Source: Laburnicola sp. R22_1 (lineage: Eukaryota > Ascomycota > Dothideomycetes > Pleosporales > Didymosphaeriaceae). From it: a stretch of DNA of 64,000 nucleotides. Position 1 is the first letter of the stretch; each line of letters begins with the position of its first letter. A program made the translations under genes and the position numbers. The DNA is taken from the NCBI GenBank assembly GCA_014281115.1, contig JACONQ010000017.1, positions 1,426,001 through 1,490,000 on the forward strand, given 5' to 3'. This document shows positions 42,232-54,372 of this stretch, piece after piece. The notes below the pieces were generated by a model. It saw only the letters and a list, made by a program, of their open reading frames with translations. It searched no databases and had not been told where the DNA came from.

Positions 42232-44598
42232 ATGAGCGAAACAAACGAACGGCTGTGTGAGCCCTGCAAAAAAAAAATTGCGTAGCGAAAAACAGCTGCA
42301 GCCCTGTACACCGCACCATTCATTCATATCCGTTTATAGTCGACTTATCCTTTTACAGATTATGACAGTACACCGCATCACCCCGATGGTTTATCGTTCG
42401 CAAAATCACTTCGACTACCATGTATTCTTTGTTCGCGAGCATGGACAATAATACGAGAAAATGCGCGTGGCCAGCCCGTAGCGCTAGAGGGGACAGAATG
42501 GAATATGCGGTATGACTCGACTACGGAAACCTTCTGCTTCGGTTTGAGAAGCGGACGTCAAACAGCTCAATTTGTGATTCTCCCATGGAATGGTCCGTAT
42601 TTTCTCTCTTATCCCTCATTGATATCGAAGAGGTTAACAAACCAGCAGACCTGTCTAGTTACGGTGATCCCACCGTTTTCTCGACCAACACTGGCTCTCG
42701 GTCAGCAATCGATTTCCTCTACACGAAGTATAGTGAGTGTCTACAAAATCATAATCGCTGCCGGCGACGTGAGTCGGGAAACCGTTACCCCTCTAGACTA
42801 ATCGATGTTGGTGCGTCAGGTGATGAATGCGTTCACTTGCGGGAATCTATCACCCTTCATGATGAGAAGCCCTACTTCTGTCTTTCCCACTGCTGGGGAT
42901 ATGCACAACCATACACACTCACAAAATCCACCTCATCAACGCTGCATGATGGGCTCTCTGTTTCCTTACTTCCAAAAACTTTTCAAAATGCCATCACCGT
43001 CACGAGAAATTTCGGGATCCGGTTCCTTTGGATTGACTCGCTGTACGTTAATAATATATATTCATGTGGGATACTTGCTAACTTAGCAGTTGCATTTGCC
43101 AAGATAATATCGAAGACTGGGCAGCTGAGGCCAATATCATGGGAGACATATATTCCTAAGAAGCTTGTACCATCTCTGCAACTGCCGGCAAAGGCAGCGA
43201 GGATGGTCTTTTCTACGATAGAGATCCTGAATTTCTGAATCCTATTCGCTTAGATGCCACATGGACTCGCGTGCCAAAGTGCGGGCGAGCTGTTCGCTCA
43301 TCTATTCTGCCCGCAGGCGCGTTCTGGTGCGATCGAGTGGACAGTTGGCATCATAACATAGAGGCAGCACCGCTTAACAGACGGGCATGGGTTGCTCAAG
43401 AACGACAATTATCGCCTCGACTGATGCATTTTGGTGCTACGCAGGTCTTTTGGGAATGTCTTGAGGGAAAAGCTAGTGAACTATATCCAAATGCTCTGCC
43501 GAAATGGGGGTTACCAGAGTGGACGAACGATCCTAGCGCACTTAAGACCCATCTGCAATCGTTCCGCGAGAGGCAGTTTCATCATCTGTCTAAGTGCTAT
43601 GACACAACGACCTGCGCCCAGTGCATCAGAGAGATGAACGACCTCTATCGCGCCTGGTTAATGTTCCGTATAGGCTACTCCGCATGCGAATCGACAAAAG
43701 AGGAAGACAAGTTGGTCGCTTTTTTGTACATAGCGAAAGCATTTGAGAAAACAACGGGCGACCAATTCGTTGCAGGGCTATGGAGAAACCGGCTTCTTAA
43801 AGATTTATGTTGGGTCCTACTCCCTCCTCGTGCGATGGAACCAGTTTCTACAAAACCAAGCATCTGGCGCGCTCCGAGCTGTAAGTAAAGGTCAGGGTAA
43901 AAAGTGAATATGTCTTCCGTTTGCGAAACAACCTTGATCGCTTGGTTGTGACATGCATTACTACCCCCCACAAAAAAAATTCTGAACTACACTGACTATG
44001 CACCTTCATACTAGGGAATTGGATCAGCGTGAATGGGAAGGTTTGGGGAAGAGATATCAACACATTAAATTATGAAAACCGTGCCATCAGGGAGATCTGG
44101 CCGGTGTTCGAGGACATAGACGTTCAGGCAAAGCCTCCCGGACAACTTCTAAAAGCTGCAACACACGTCAGGTGCAAGCTGATACGAGCTATAATCGACT
44201 GGATAGAGAGTAGCATTACATTTGAGAACAACGAAGAACGAGTCGAAACGGCCAATTTCCTCAGCTTCGAATTCAAAGAGATGCTCTTATCGTTTGACGA
44301 CGATGAGTCAACCTTGAAGGGGTTCGCGAACATCTACATCCTTGTTATTGAGTGTGTTACGAATAATGAGACCAGACAGAAAGTCTACTCGAAAGGGCTG
44401 TTGCTGACACCGGCATCGGAGTTGGAGAGCGCTTCTGGAAAGGTCGAAATCGCCAATATGCTAGTGACGAAGGAGAGTGAGCCTGTGCACGATACTTTCA
44501 AAAGGCTTGGACTGTTCACAGTCAGAACACACTATGCGGCAATCACAGTCATCCAGGAGCAAGAAATATGCGAGGAGAAAGTTATCACGCTGATCTAG
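42232..44598 (+). pseudogene. HET-domain (heterokaryon incompatibility) gene, disrupted
   Basis: Begins MSETNERLCEPCKKK at 42232. HET core motifs follow: FCLSHCWG (about 42.88 kb), LLPKTFQN, FGIRFLWIDSL, then after a 47-bp intron CICQDNIEDWAAEAN. Further on come NRRAWVAQERQLSPRLMHF and, after a second intron (43878-44015 region), NWISVNG, typical of the late HET region. Lesions: an A10 run at 42268-42277 shifts frame (A9 would join CKKK to LRSEKQLQ); a second frame change lies near 42600-42625; and TAA at 43157-43159 interrupts the HET core between DIYS and EACTISA. HET proteins trigger cell death on fusion of unlike hyphae. This copy cannot make a full product as read. Confidence 0.75.
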
Positions 44599-45035
44599 TC
44601 AATACGTGCACCCACGTTCTTCAGCAGGGTGAATGACACAACAGAGGATTCCCTCCTAGCACGTCCGAGATCTTCATGACCTATACTTTGGACTTTCCTA
44701 AACCAGCTGGTTTTAGAGCAGAGACCTTTGACCCACTGCTTGGCATCAGAACGGTGAAGAACGCAGCGCCACTAGCCCGCCTGCGTCTAATCATTGGCAT
44801 GGAAACGGCACTTTCCATTTCTGTCGACCTCTTTTCACCACAGACACCGTGACTAGATCGCGCCAAGCCGCCTCATCTCCCGCCTCGCACGAGGTATATA
44901 AACACATCCCCGCCTCCACATCTAAACACCTCAACCCCATTCGCCTACGTCAAGGATCAACCGCATCGACTGAGAATAGGTCAATCGAACCGAACCTCCT
45001 GTCGAACAACTATCCGCTAAAGCAAGATCACCAGG
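44599..45035. other. Intergenic; leader of the next gene
   Basis: Contains TATATAAACAC at about 44892, a plausible TATA element, then a C-rich leader. Confidence 0.45.
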
Positions 45036-45794
45036 ATGTTTCGTGGTACCCGTGGAAACAATCAGGGTGCTCGCCGTGCGGGCAACCGCTCAGGCCGTGG
45101 CGAAGTCATGCGTGGTAACCGCGCGCAAGATACTCGCCGTGGTCGCGAGCATCGTGACAACATGAGGACTGCTCATATCACTCAGCGAGTTGTCCCTCTC
45201 GTCGACCGCATGACGGGAGGCGGAGGAGGAGTGCGGCGCAACAACAACAACACTCGAGGTGCCGCCAATGCGGGCTCTCGTCCTCTAGTTGAACGCATCA
45301 CCATGGACACTGGACGCGGCGGCCAAGGCGGAGGAGGAGCTCAAGACAACGTCAATGTTCGAGGTGCAGTCCCCACTGCTTTCAACAGCCGCGCTGCCCC
45401 CGGCACTCAAGGTAGCACGCTCTTCGTCTCCCCCCAACTCACCCAAGCCTCGACATTGACTCAGCCGCGCTCCGTCTTCGCCTCCCAGACTGCTCCTCAA
45501 GTTAGCCCCACCCCTACGGCGCACGCCAACTCGCCGGCCAGGACTACTCCTCAAGTTCAACCCACCCCTACGGCGCCAGCCAACCCGCCGCCTAGGAGGC
45601 TCAAGTTCAAAGCTCCGCGCGTCGAGAAAGACCCCATCAAGCGGCTTTTCAAGAACCCTAGGCTGCGCGCTCTCTTCGGTAACAAGCGCATGGCGCCCGC
45701 GCCCAAGCGGTATGACCAGATGCTTCTCCGCGTGGGCGCCGGGGCTCCTCTCGAGCTCGTCTGCGAGTCTCCCGAGCACGAGCCTGACGCCTAG
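45036..45794 (+). CDS. Arginine/glycine-rich hypothetical protein
   Basis: Single exon, 252 residues, strongly basic. Residues 1-105 are RG/RGG-like (MFRGTRGNNQGARRAG, then GGGGGVRRNNNN), as in RNA-binding low-complexity tails. Residues about 155-195 hold two near copies of a PQV-x-PTPTA-x-AN-x-P unit. Residues 195-250 are basic then neutral (RRLKFKAPRVEKDPIKRLFK). No known domain. It sits downstream of a TATA-like element and a C-rich leader, which supports a real gene. It could act with RNA; this is only from composition. Confidence 0.55.
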   Translation: MFRGTRGNNQGARRAGNRSGRGEVMRGNRAQDTRRGREHRDNMRTAHITQRVVPLVDRMTGGGGGVRRNNNNTRGAANAGSRPLVERITMDTGRGGQGGGGAQDNVNVRGAVPTAFNSRAAPGTQGSTLFVSPQLTQASTLTQPRSVFASQTAPQVSPTPTAHANSPARTTPQVQPTPTAPANPPPRRLKFKAPRVEKDPIKRLFKNPRLRALFGNKRMAPAPKRYDQMLLRVGAGAPLELVCESPEHEPDA

Positions 45795-47192
45795 GTATCT
45801 AGCTGCCGGCTGGCTAGCAAAGTTGTAACGGGGTATAGTATACTGTTTGGGATACGGCGAAGCGGTATATAGCTCCCTAACTTCGTTATCTGTTTCCCGC
45901 CCCGCTTTCTTCGGACAACTTCGTTTCATGGATGGAGCGTTCTGGGATGGGAACGGCTTCTGAATGTTACTATGCACGTTTCAACTGGGCTTGTGTTGAG
46001 CCGGCGATATTATGGTAAGTCGGTACTGAGGTACTCGCTGGGAGAATGTGCGAGGAAGCTTCTTGGTGGACTTCTCTGACATGCGCAGGATGGGCATGAT
46101 CAAGATCGGATATGGCGTTTGAACGGACTTTTCTTTCGGCGTAGAAGGAATATGACTCGTGATCTCTTTCATCAGATGAACATGGTCCATTAGAGGATGA
46201 ACTTTTTCCATCTTCTCAACAAATGCAAAATGCAAATGCAAAACACACAAACATCACACTCCCGCTCATCGTGCTTTATGATGTCATCCATGCCGTGCTC
46301 GCTGCCCTCAAGCTATCACCTGCACCAAACGCGCCTTTCTTCTCTGCAAACGCATTAGTATTCGCTTAGGCGTCCTGTGTAACACACAGCGGTCAGGCAT
46401 ACGTCCTAGTGCTGTGGATAGAAAGTCATCCCGCTTCTCGACCGCGAAAGATAAGTGGATTGCACATAGTAAGTGCTTACGCTTGCATTGTAACAGTAGA
46501 ATGCGAGAGACCTTACCAAGTTATCTAAGATATGTAAATGGAGTATACACAGGAATATAGCGAGGAAATGGATAGCCGCGAGAAAAAATTACGTACAAGA
46601 AGAGAAATACAGGAGATACATCTTCCCTAAAAAAGAATTGTCATGAAAAGAATTATTATACTCTTTCTACTACCATTGTTAAGAACTCGAAATCCAATCT
46701 CACTATTTCTTCCTTCTACGACTGCGGGCTCTGGAGCAGTTAGACAGTTTTCTAACATTCGGAGGCATTCGCATAATTTCTCTAGGAAAAATATTATCTA
46801 AGGTGTATTTTAAGGTTTAACATCTGGTTCTTGTTGTCCTAAGAGTTCTGCCGAACTAGACTACTATTTAATCACGTGACCGCCTTACTGGCCCCAGGAC
46901 AGCGATGAATAAAATAGTAAAATCACTCTAGGGGTCCCACTAAGCTGACTTCAATCTCACAAAGAATCATCTGCAATAGAGCCTTTTTTGCGCAGTTCAA
47001 TATATCATAAAATCGCTTCCGTCCCTTTCGGTATTATCGATAGAAAAAATATACCAGAGGAGGAAAGCACCGAAATAGGACCCAAGCTTCTATCAACAAG
47101 CCTAATCCAGAACGCCATACCATATGGGAAACCTAACCAATCCGCATGCGTAACATCTCATAGCCTCATAATACCATGCTATGCGTACGCCT
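45795..47192. other. Gene-free stretch
   Basis: 1.4 kb with no convincing coding region or repeat. Moderately AT-rich at 46.5-47.1 kb. Confidence 0.5.
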
Positions 47193-50100
47193 TCACCTCC
47201 TCCCATAAACACTATGCTCCGGCTTCTTGAACCCCAGACTGCCCGCCTTCTTCTTCGGTGCCGTGCTCTCTCCAGCATCCTGTCCAGAAGACGTATTATC
47301 CAGCACCCTCGTACGCGCGTACAAGCTCCCCTCGCTGCCATCGTCCACGTTCTGGTGGTCGTACTCCGCATCGCGCTTGAAGAGGGCAAGAATATCTGCC
47401 ATGCTGAGTTTGCCGACTGCTTTGCCGCCTTCGAGAGCTGCTTGGGCGAGTTTACGCTTGGCTTCTTGGAGCGCGAGGATGCGCTCTTCGACCGAGTTGT
47501 GGATGGAGAGGCGGTAGACGGTTACGTCCACGGTTTGGTTGAGGCGATGGACACGGTCGATAGCCTGCTCTTCCACAAACTACGAACATGTTAGTATTAA
47601 TCGGATCCAGGTTGGAGAAATTACTTACAGGATTCCAGAACGGCTCCATGATGATTACGCGGCTAGCTGCTGTTAGGTTAAGGCCCAAGCTACCACATTT
47701 CAAACTACACAGTAGAACGCGGCAGCGCTTGTCGTTGCGTAACTTGTGGAGGCTAGCCTCACGGTGGTCGTTGCGCATGCTTCCATCGTAGCGTGTGAAG
47801 TTGTAGCCTGCACGGCGCAAGAAAGGTTCGATAAGATCAAGCATGGATGTGAACTGCGAGAAAACAATGACCTTGTGTTCTCCAGTCTCCTTCTCCAGAA
47901 TAGTGAGTAGCTGTCGTATTTTCGTCGAGGGTACGAGGTCGGAAGCGTCGTATTCGATATCTGAATTCTCCGTGTCTGAATCCTCTTCTTCCTCTGAATC
48001 TGCCTCTGAGCCAGAGTCTTCCGAGCTCTGGTCGTCTTCAGAGGAGTCGTTATCCGAGTCTAGACTTATAACTTCGCGCGCTTTTGACTGCTTCTTGGGT
48101 TTCGATTTGCGAACGGCAGGGGTTTCACCCTCATCGTCTGTATCATGGACAATGAAGGAGCCAACAGAGTCCTCGTCTTCACTTGCGGAAGAGGCTTGTT
48201 CGACGGAAGCAATCGTATCACCGCCCCCTTCAGCATTCTCGTCATCCGTTCCACCAGCCTTGCCGAGATCGATAGGACCTTGTTCGTCCTCCCCTACCAG
48301 CCACTCGCCACTAGCCTCATCATCACTATCTAGGATGAGGCGACGATGTCGGGGTGCTGTGGCGGCCTTCGACTCGGCTTCTGACTTAGATGATTGTTGC
48401 TTCTTATCTTTTCGATGCTTGCATTTCAATTTTCGGTCCTTCTTGTGCTTCTTCGGCTTCTTCACAGAGGCATTCAAGTCGCCTTCGCATTCATTACATC
48501 GAATGCCTCCTGCGGCAGCATTGTCGCTGGTCAACGCATTCTGGCAGATATCGCAACGCTTGGTCTGGACACTAAGGCCACCAAGAAGATCGGCGAGATC
48601 GTCAGCGTCCGTATCCTTGGCTTTGCGAGGCGTTTGGAGGCCAGACTGGGGCCCTGACTTTTCACCGGTCGTCAGGGCATCCTTGTCATCCTTGACATTG
48701 CTTTTAGTCAAGTTGGGGTGATTGCAGGCTTGTCGAAGTCGTAGCAGCAACACCAAGGCTCCAATGTAATCCCGCTTCTCACCACCCATCATCTCTCGCA
48801 AACGTGACTCGGCACGGTCATTGAGGCGATCATAGAACGAACGCTCCCGAACTGTGAACTCTCCAATGACATTCTCAACGTTACGGGCGACGATCTGGAA
48901 GCCTCCCTTGTCTTCCCCATCCTTCGATTTTCCGCCAAAATTGAGGGCGCCTTCCTTCTTCAAGACATCCTTCGTCCGCCGCTTCATGAAAGCTTTCAGG
49001 AAGATCTGCAGTCGTCTCATGGCAAGGTTGCCTCTACCGTTCTTCATAGGACCGGTAATGGACTCCTTCCAACTGGACATCTCGCAGTAAGGCTGAATGC
49101 GAAGAAATTTAATCAAGCTCTGAAGCTCGTCTAGGTTGTTCTGCATCGGCGTTCCGGTCAAACACCATCGATAGTGCGACCGAACATCGTAGCAGGCTTT
49201 GGTCATTTTGGCATTGCGGTTCTTGATCGTATGGGCCTCGTCCAACAGAGTACGGTACCAATGCACACCGAAGCAGCCCTTCTTGAGACCGTCTGGACCA
49301 TCGCCACAGCTCGCATGTTCCGATGCCAGGACCTGGTACGTGGTGATCACAACGTCATAACTCTTGAGCTTGTCAGCAGACTTGGTGCGGCTAGGACCGT
49401 GGTGAACAAGAACTTTCAGACTGTGCGACTTGGAGACCTTGGTGTTGATTTCGGATTCCCACTGCTTGATGAGAGCCAAAGGCGCGACAATGAGCGTGCC
49501 TTTCCCAACAGTAGGGAGGATCTTGTTCTTCTTGTTCTCCGGCTCGACACCTTCCTCCGGGCGAGGGTTTGAGAGGATGACAGCAATGGACTGCACAGTC
49601 TTGCCAAGACCCATATCGTCTGCGAGAATGCCTCCTTTGGGAAGCTTGGCCCGCTTGTTGTGCACGCCCGTTTCCTTCTCAATCATCCAGGCAACACCAT
49701 CAACTTGGTGAGGCAGTAGCTTGATCTTCATGCCGTCAACGCTACCATCATCCTCGTCGTCGTCTTCATCTTCATCCTCGGCCGAAGGCTTGTCAGATTC
49801 TTTGACGTCAAGAGCTTGAAGACGCTCAGCTAAGGTTTTTTTGGCGTCGCTCTCTTCTTGTTGCTTCTTCTTCTTGCGCCCACGTGTGCGGGGTATCTTG
49901 TCGTTGTCTTCATCGAATGCACCCTCAAGCAGCTCTTTGATGTTGTCATTAGCCCTGGATGCGTCAACATAGCCATCCGTATCTGGTGCACCGAAAGCTC
50001 CTCGCTCTGCGCGGATTACGGCATCCGGGTCGAAGTCATCCTCATCATCCAGGATCACGGTCTTCCTCGAGTCAAGGGAGAACATGGAAGGACCTCTATT

Positions 50101-50865
50101 GACAGGCTGGAAGCCGTTAGCATCTCCCATAGACGAATATACAGGACGCGGAGGCGGTAATATGGTGCGCTCCTTGGTGTTCATGGGCTTAGGCACAGAC
50201 ACCCCTTGGTGGGAGGGCCTGGACTGGAATTGGGATGCGGGGATTTCAAAAACTTCCGAGTCAATGGACGAAGCAATGCTGTGCCGTGAACCTACGTGGG
50301 GAGGCGCGGGTTGCGTCGGCTGCGCGTGCGCTGTTGGCCGAAATATGGATATGGGTTTCGAGTCGCGATGTTGCTCGGGTCTCGACTGGCCTGGCTTGGG
50401 CTGATTGAACACATGCGAGTTCTGATTCCGTTGTGCAAGATCCTTTAGCGGACTCTGGAGGGCACTTGGCTTCCCGAACTCGGGAGGCTTAGAGACCGGC
50501 GCACTCGCACGAGGGTGCCCGCCTGGTGGTTCCCGTTCTTTAACCATCTTGTTGTGCAGCGATGTGTAGCGTGGGGTTGAAGTGGGCGGAGTGGGGTGGG
50601 CTTGGTAGTCCTCGTCGAAGAGCGAGCTGGAATTGCCCAGGTGGTCGAGCTCGGAGCGGTCGGCAGAGAGGGAGCCGGTGCCGTCGCGCTCGCTATCGGG
50701 AAATAATGAGTTCTCTTCGTTGCGCGCGACTTCTTTCGCGAGCTTGTTCCTGCCCCCGTGTGATGCGTTGTTGAAGCTCGGCTTCTGTGGCGACGAGAGT
50801 GTGTCGACCGGACGAAAGGGAGCGCGCTGTTTTTTTGGGCTGCTGCTCATGGACTGGTCTCGCAT
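47193..50865 (-). CDS. SNF2-family ATPase, Rad5/16-like group
   Basis: Minus strand, exons 50865-47629 and 47579-47193 (49-bp intron, GTAAGT, branch ACTAAC), 1,207 residues. Residues 1-390 are disordered and charged, with acidic EDEDEDDDEDD just before the ATPase. Lobe 1: KLLPHQVDGVAWM (Q-motif region), DMGLGKT (Walker A), LLDEAHT (DEAH box), CLTGTPMQNN. Lobe 2: KVIVFSQFTSMLDLIEPFL, YDGSMRNDHRE, SLGLNLTAASRVIIMEPFWNP and, across the intron, EEQAIDRVHRLNQT (arginine finger). Between the lobes lie a four-cysteine patch (CDIC, then CNEC), lysine-rich and acidic serine-rich stretches, where Rad5/Uls1 relatives have a RING. A full RING is not visible. Probably a nuclear DNA translocase in repair or removal of SUMO-modified proteins, near fission-yeast Rrp1/Rrp2. 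Start: MRDQS or the second Met, five codons on. Confidence 0.85.
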
Positions 50866-51195
50866 ACGTCAGTGAGGGTCAATTCACTAGGCTCAACAAC
50901 GGCTTACGGGCTTTTCTGTGCGGTCCAAGGGCGAAAGCTGCTGTTTGTTTCTGCAACTAGGCAGCGGCTTGGCACACGTTACCCCGCGCAACGGCGCACG
51001 TTCCACCAGCCGCTTGACGCGTCACCGAGGCGCGTTGTCACATGCCGCAATTCTCTCACATGGGCACAGAAGAGGACGAAGAAGGCCAGGCGATCAGTAT
51101 AGTATGTTACCCCAGGATACACAACACGGAGGCAGGCTATGCAAAAACATTATCCACAAATGCGTCCCTTTTTTTCCTGTCATCTACCAGCCGTT
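50866..51195. other. Intergenic: SNF2 promoter and 3' side of the bZIP gene
   Basis: Nothing recognised. Confidence 0.45.
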
Positions 51196-52453
51196 CTAAC
51201 ACTTCAGCGGCGCCAACCCCCTCTCCCTCCTCCTCCGATTCGCCATCCCAATAATTCTCCCGTCAAGACACCACCACCAATTCCTATAAAACACCTCTCC
51301 AATCTCCCACGCCTCCTCCACCAGCTCGCTCCCCGCGCCCCAGCCTACCAAGTTTCCATGCACCCTCACCCCATCCCGATGGTCGTCTAAATCCTGCAGG
51401 AGCCGCATGATCGCGCGGCCCTGTCCACAGCAGTCGTCGTCGTCCTGCGCAATGGGAGGCCGGCACGCAGACGGCAGCGAGAACATGCAGATGAGCTTTT
51501 CGCGCACGGATGGCCAGGGCAGCGCGTCGAGGAAGGGGTGGTGAGGAATCGTCATTTGGGCGGTTGTGGGGTGCAGGTTTGGTGGGAGGTTGGGGTGGGC
51601 GATGGGTGGAAGGGTGTGGAGGTATTCAGGGTCCCAGACCTGTTCAGTTGATGTACGATGAGTGTTTGGTCGCGTGTTTGATGCTCTGGACCACTCACCT
51701 TGCTTATCAGATCGAGGCAGGTTGCTATAGTTGTGAAAGCGCGGATGGTGGACAGCAAAGGCACGACCAGTTGACCACCGTCGCTGCTAACGGCACGTGA
51801 GGACGACGAAGACGCAGTCAACGCGGTTGGGCTCGATGGAGGTATAGGGCTTGGAAGACTGGCAAAATCTGTTCTTTGGTAAATAACGATAACGCGCTGA
51901 ACGATGCACAGAGCTTACTGAGATCTTCCAATAGCTGCATCTCTAATGTATCCTGGCCCAAGTCCATCAGAGGGATGTCCGGTACGTGCATCTCAGCAAC
52001 ATCATGTAGCTGTCTGGGGATCTCTTCGACAGCTCCGGACTCATCTGGCGGAGAATCACATATGGACAGCCCAGGAGTAACCGCTGGAAGCCCCGTACTG
52101 TCATCACGCCTATCGTTGGATGACACTGCTGTGGAGTTTCTACCCTTGGCTTGAGCCTCCAGCCTAAGTGTAGGCAACCGAATCAGTACAGGCAATTCGA
52201 GAGAAGAATCCAGGGATAGCTAGCGATATACCTCTATGTGGGTATAGGTACACGTACGCTGCGAACTTCGCTTTGCGCCTCTCACCTGCATCACCATATC
52301 AGCACACTCCCTGCACGTTAACTTCCCGCACAATATCTCAAACCTACGGTATCGCCTCTGGGCTAGAACATTCAACACCCGTTTCCGATCAGGGTCACCC
52401 ATCTCCGGTACACCCTTCGGCGTTTTGGTCTTCCTTGTTCGATCCACGGGCAT
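51196..52453 (-). CDS. bZIP transcription factor with DUF3425 domain
   Basis: Minus strand, exons 52453-52348, 52285-52258 (28 bp), 52163-51919, 51868-51699 and 51639-51196; 330 residues, all junctions in frame. The basic region is assembled from three exons: RKRVLNVLAQRRYR, then ERRKAKFA, then LEAQAKG. The N-x-L-A-Q-R-R-Y-R pattern is the fungal Yap/AP-1-like DNA-binding signature; the zipper is short. The C-terminal half is the DUF3425 domain (VPLLSTIRAFTTIATCL, WDPEYLHTLPP, PWPSVREKLI, WEIGEVFYRNWWWCLDG). Such proteins are fungal regulators of stress responses or secondary metabolism; the targets are unknown. It lies next to an AflR-like regulator and an MFS pseudogene. The start is the first ATG in the frame, leading directly into a basic N-terminus. 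Confidence 0.85.
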
Positions 52454-52820
52454 ACCGAATGACTTGCAATGCAATCCTCACGTTAAGCTTCAGAAAATCG
52501 GGCGGGCGAAGGATGATTTATCTTCACAGGAGCTGAACCGTCAGCATAACGTTATGCTGGTGCGATCCAATGACCGGCGATCCAATGACCGCGACTAATT
52601 AGGCCCGAGACAGCTAGTGGGACAAACACTAGTCCCTGGCGCTCCGTGAATGGTGTACTAAGCGAGGTACCCAAGGTACTGCAGATGATCCATGATCAAA
52701 GGTTCGCTTGTTGCTCGTATAATAGTTACAGTAATCATAGACGATTCAAACTTTACCTAGTCATCGAGAAATGCCAGCGACTCCTTGATACTGGCTCGTA
52801 TCGACTCTATGTACGACTTG
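52454..52820. other. Intergenic: bZIP promoter and 3' side of the AflR-like gene
   Basis: A 12-bp direct repeat GCGATCCAATGACC occurs twice near 52560-52590. Otherwise nothing recognised. Confidence 0.45.
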
Positions 52821-54183
52821 CTACCTCGCCGTGACTTGATATCCTCCTGGGCCATAACGGCCCAAAACAACCGTGCTCGATGTGGACGGGAGAATATGCC
52901 CAGGGCAGCCGCCGTGGGTGAGGCAGTATTCGGATGGAATCCCCCTACAACGCTCTAGGGTTTGCACCTGGCTCTGGATGGCATCGAGAATGCCTAAGGC
53001 ATACGCCTTCAGCGGCATGTCCTGAAGCGAAGAGATGCCGCCGATGCGGAGTACCGATTTGACCTTGATGGACTTGTATGACTCTTGCGACACCTGGCAG
53101 AGGTATTTGTAGATGCGGTGGAATAGGGAGTCGAAAAGCCTCATCAACGCAAGGTAGCTAGATAGAACTAGGAGCACGATCGTGCTGAGCGCATCCTCGG
53201 TCTGCGTATGCAACTGAGCCGCCGGCGTCAAGCTCTGGATGATGTCGGTGAATTCGGAGCTGCATGTAAGAAGTAACGCTGCCGGATTCTCGACATCTCG
53301 GCCCGCGACCTCATCTTTGCAGCGCTGCAGGACTTTGGAGGAATCTGAGTAGTATGTGTCAACCATCGCAATGTGCTGGTCTATCTCCTCGCGGAACCTC
53401 ACCAGACAGCTTTCCGCGCTGAAGCATTGTGGTAGGGGAGTCGGAGACAGAAGACCTGACCCCCCCCCCCCAATTGATCAAGAAGCGGATCAATATCCAT
53501 ATCGAGGACAGTGCTAGAGTCCCCGCCCATGTGAAGCAACGCGTTGAGTTCATCATCTGTACTGAGAAGTCCCTGGAGCTGTGATGGGCTGCTCAGCTGA
53601 TCCGCTAGGGAGAGGATATCTTCGCCCCGCGCAGGGCTTTGATCCATCGAAGGGGAAGGAGAGTCGAAGAAAGCGGAGATGTCGCCCGGTGCTACCCAGA
53701 AATCTGGCTGTGGTTCATGAGCCACTGGGTCTCTTGGCGAATGCGGATGCACAACGGATTTGTTGTTGGACGCTCTTGCAGGCGCGGGCACCACTGCCAT
53801 GGCGGGTGCATGCAACTCGATGTGATGCATGTCTCGCAACGTCGATGTGCGATGAGGCCCAGGCGAGGATAAGCGTTACAACCAACATGTTTTTGTCGGT
53901 GGAGGGGCCGAAATTTCTTTTTTTTCTCGGGCGATATGTGACTCACAAGGAGCCGAACCAAAGTTCAAGTACCACAACTATACTCCCATCACATGCGACT
54001 CTATCTGACGGCGAGACGCTGTTTGGGCGGTCTTCCAGGGTGGCCGGAGGCTGCTGTCACGCATCGCGCGCCCATATAGCAGCAGCGGGCGTACGGGGCC
54101 GTGCTGTCTTGGGCGCGAAGGCATCGAACTCGCTTTGCTCTGCACTGGTCGCAGGCGGAGCGCCTGACTGTGGGCTTCAGCAT
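52821..54183 (-). pseudogene. Zn2Cys6 regulator with AflR-like domain, frame-disrupted
   Basis: Minus strand. The N-terminus (from 54183) has the zinc cluster CDQCRAKRVRC followed by CCYMGARC and GHPGRPPK, the form seen in AflR-type regulators of secondary metabolism. A Ser/Pro-rich middle follows (VVHPHSPRDPVAHEPQ, DQSPARGEDILSLADQLSSP). The C-terminus (53402-52821) has the AflR-like helical domain (SYLALMRLFDSLFHRIYKYL, LRIGGISSLQDMPLK). Two problems: the junction between cluster and middle has no standard donor before the TAG near 54001, and a C12 run at 53460-53471 puts LDQLGGGG and the C-terminal domain in different frames (one base more would restore it). Either assembly error or a decaying gene; an intact spliced gene cannot be excluded. 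Confidence 0.65.
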
Positions 54184-54372
54184 AGCTGGTATCGTGTTTG
54201 AAGATACAGGAAAAAGCGATTTCGAAGCGACCGAGCTACATAAGGTGAAGATGTTGTTATGGGTTAAATTGTTTAAAAGGTTTGTGTTGACTATAATCGG
54301 ACATGAATGAATGAAACAAAGGAGAAGAAGAAGGAGAAGCTTCTCGTTACATGCACTCGCCAATACCTGAAG

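Noticed and set aside
47843..48721. Plus-strand 292-codon Ser-rich frame
   Set aside because: Antisense of the acidic inter-lobe region of the SNF2 gene.
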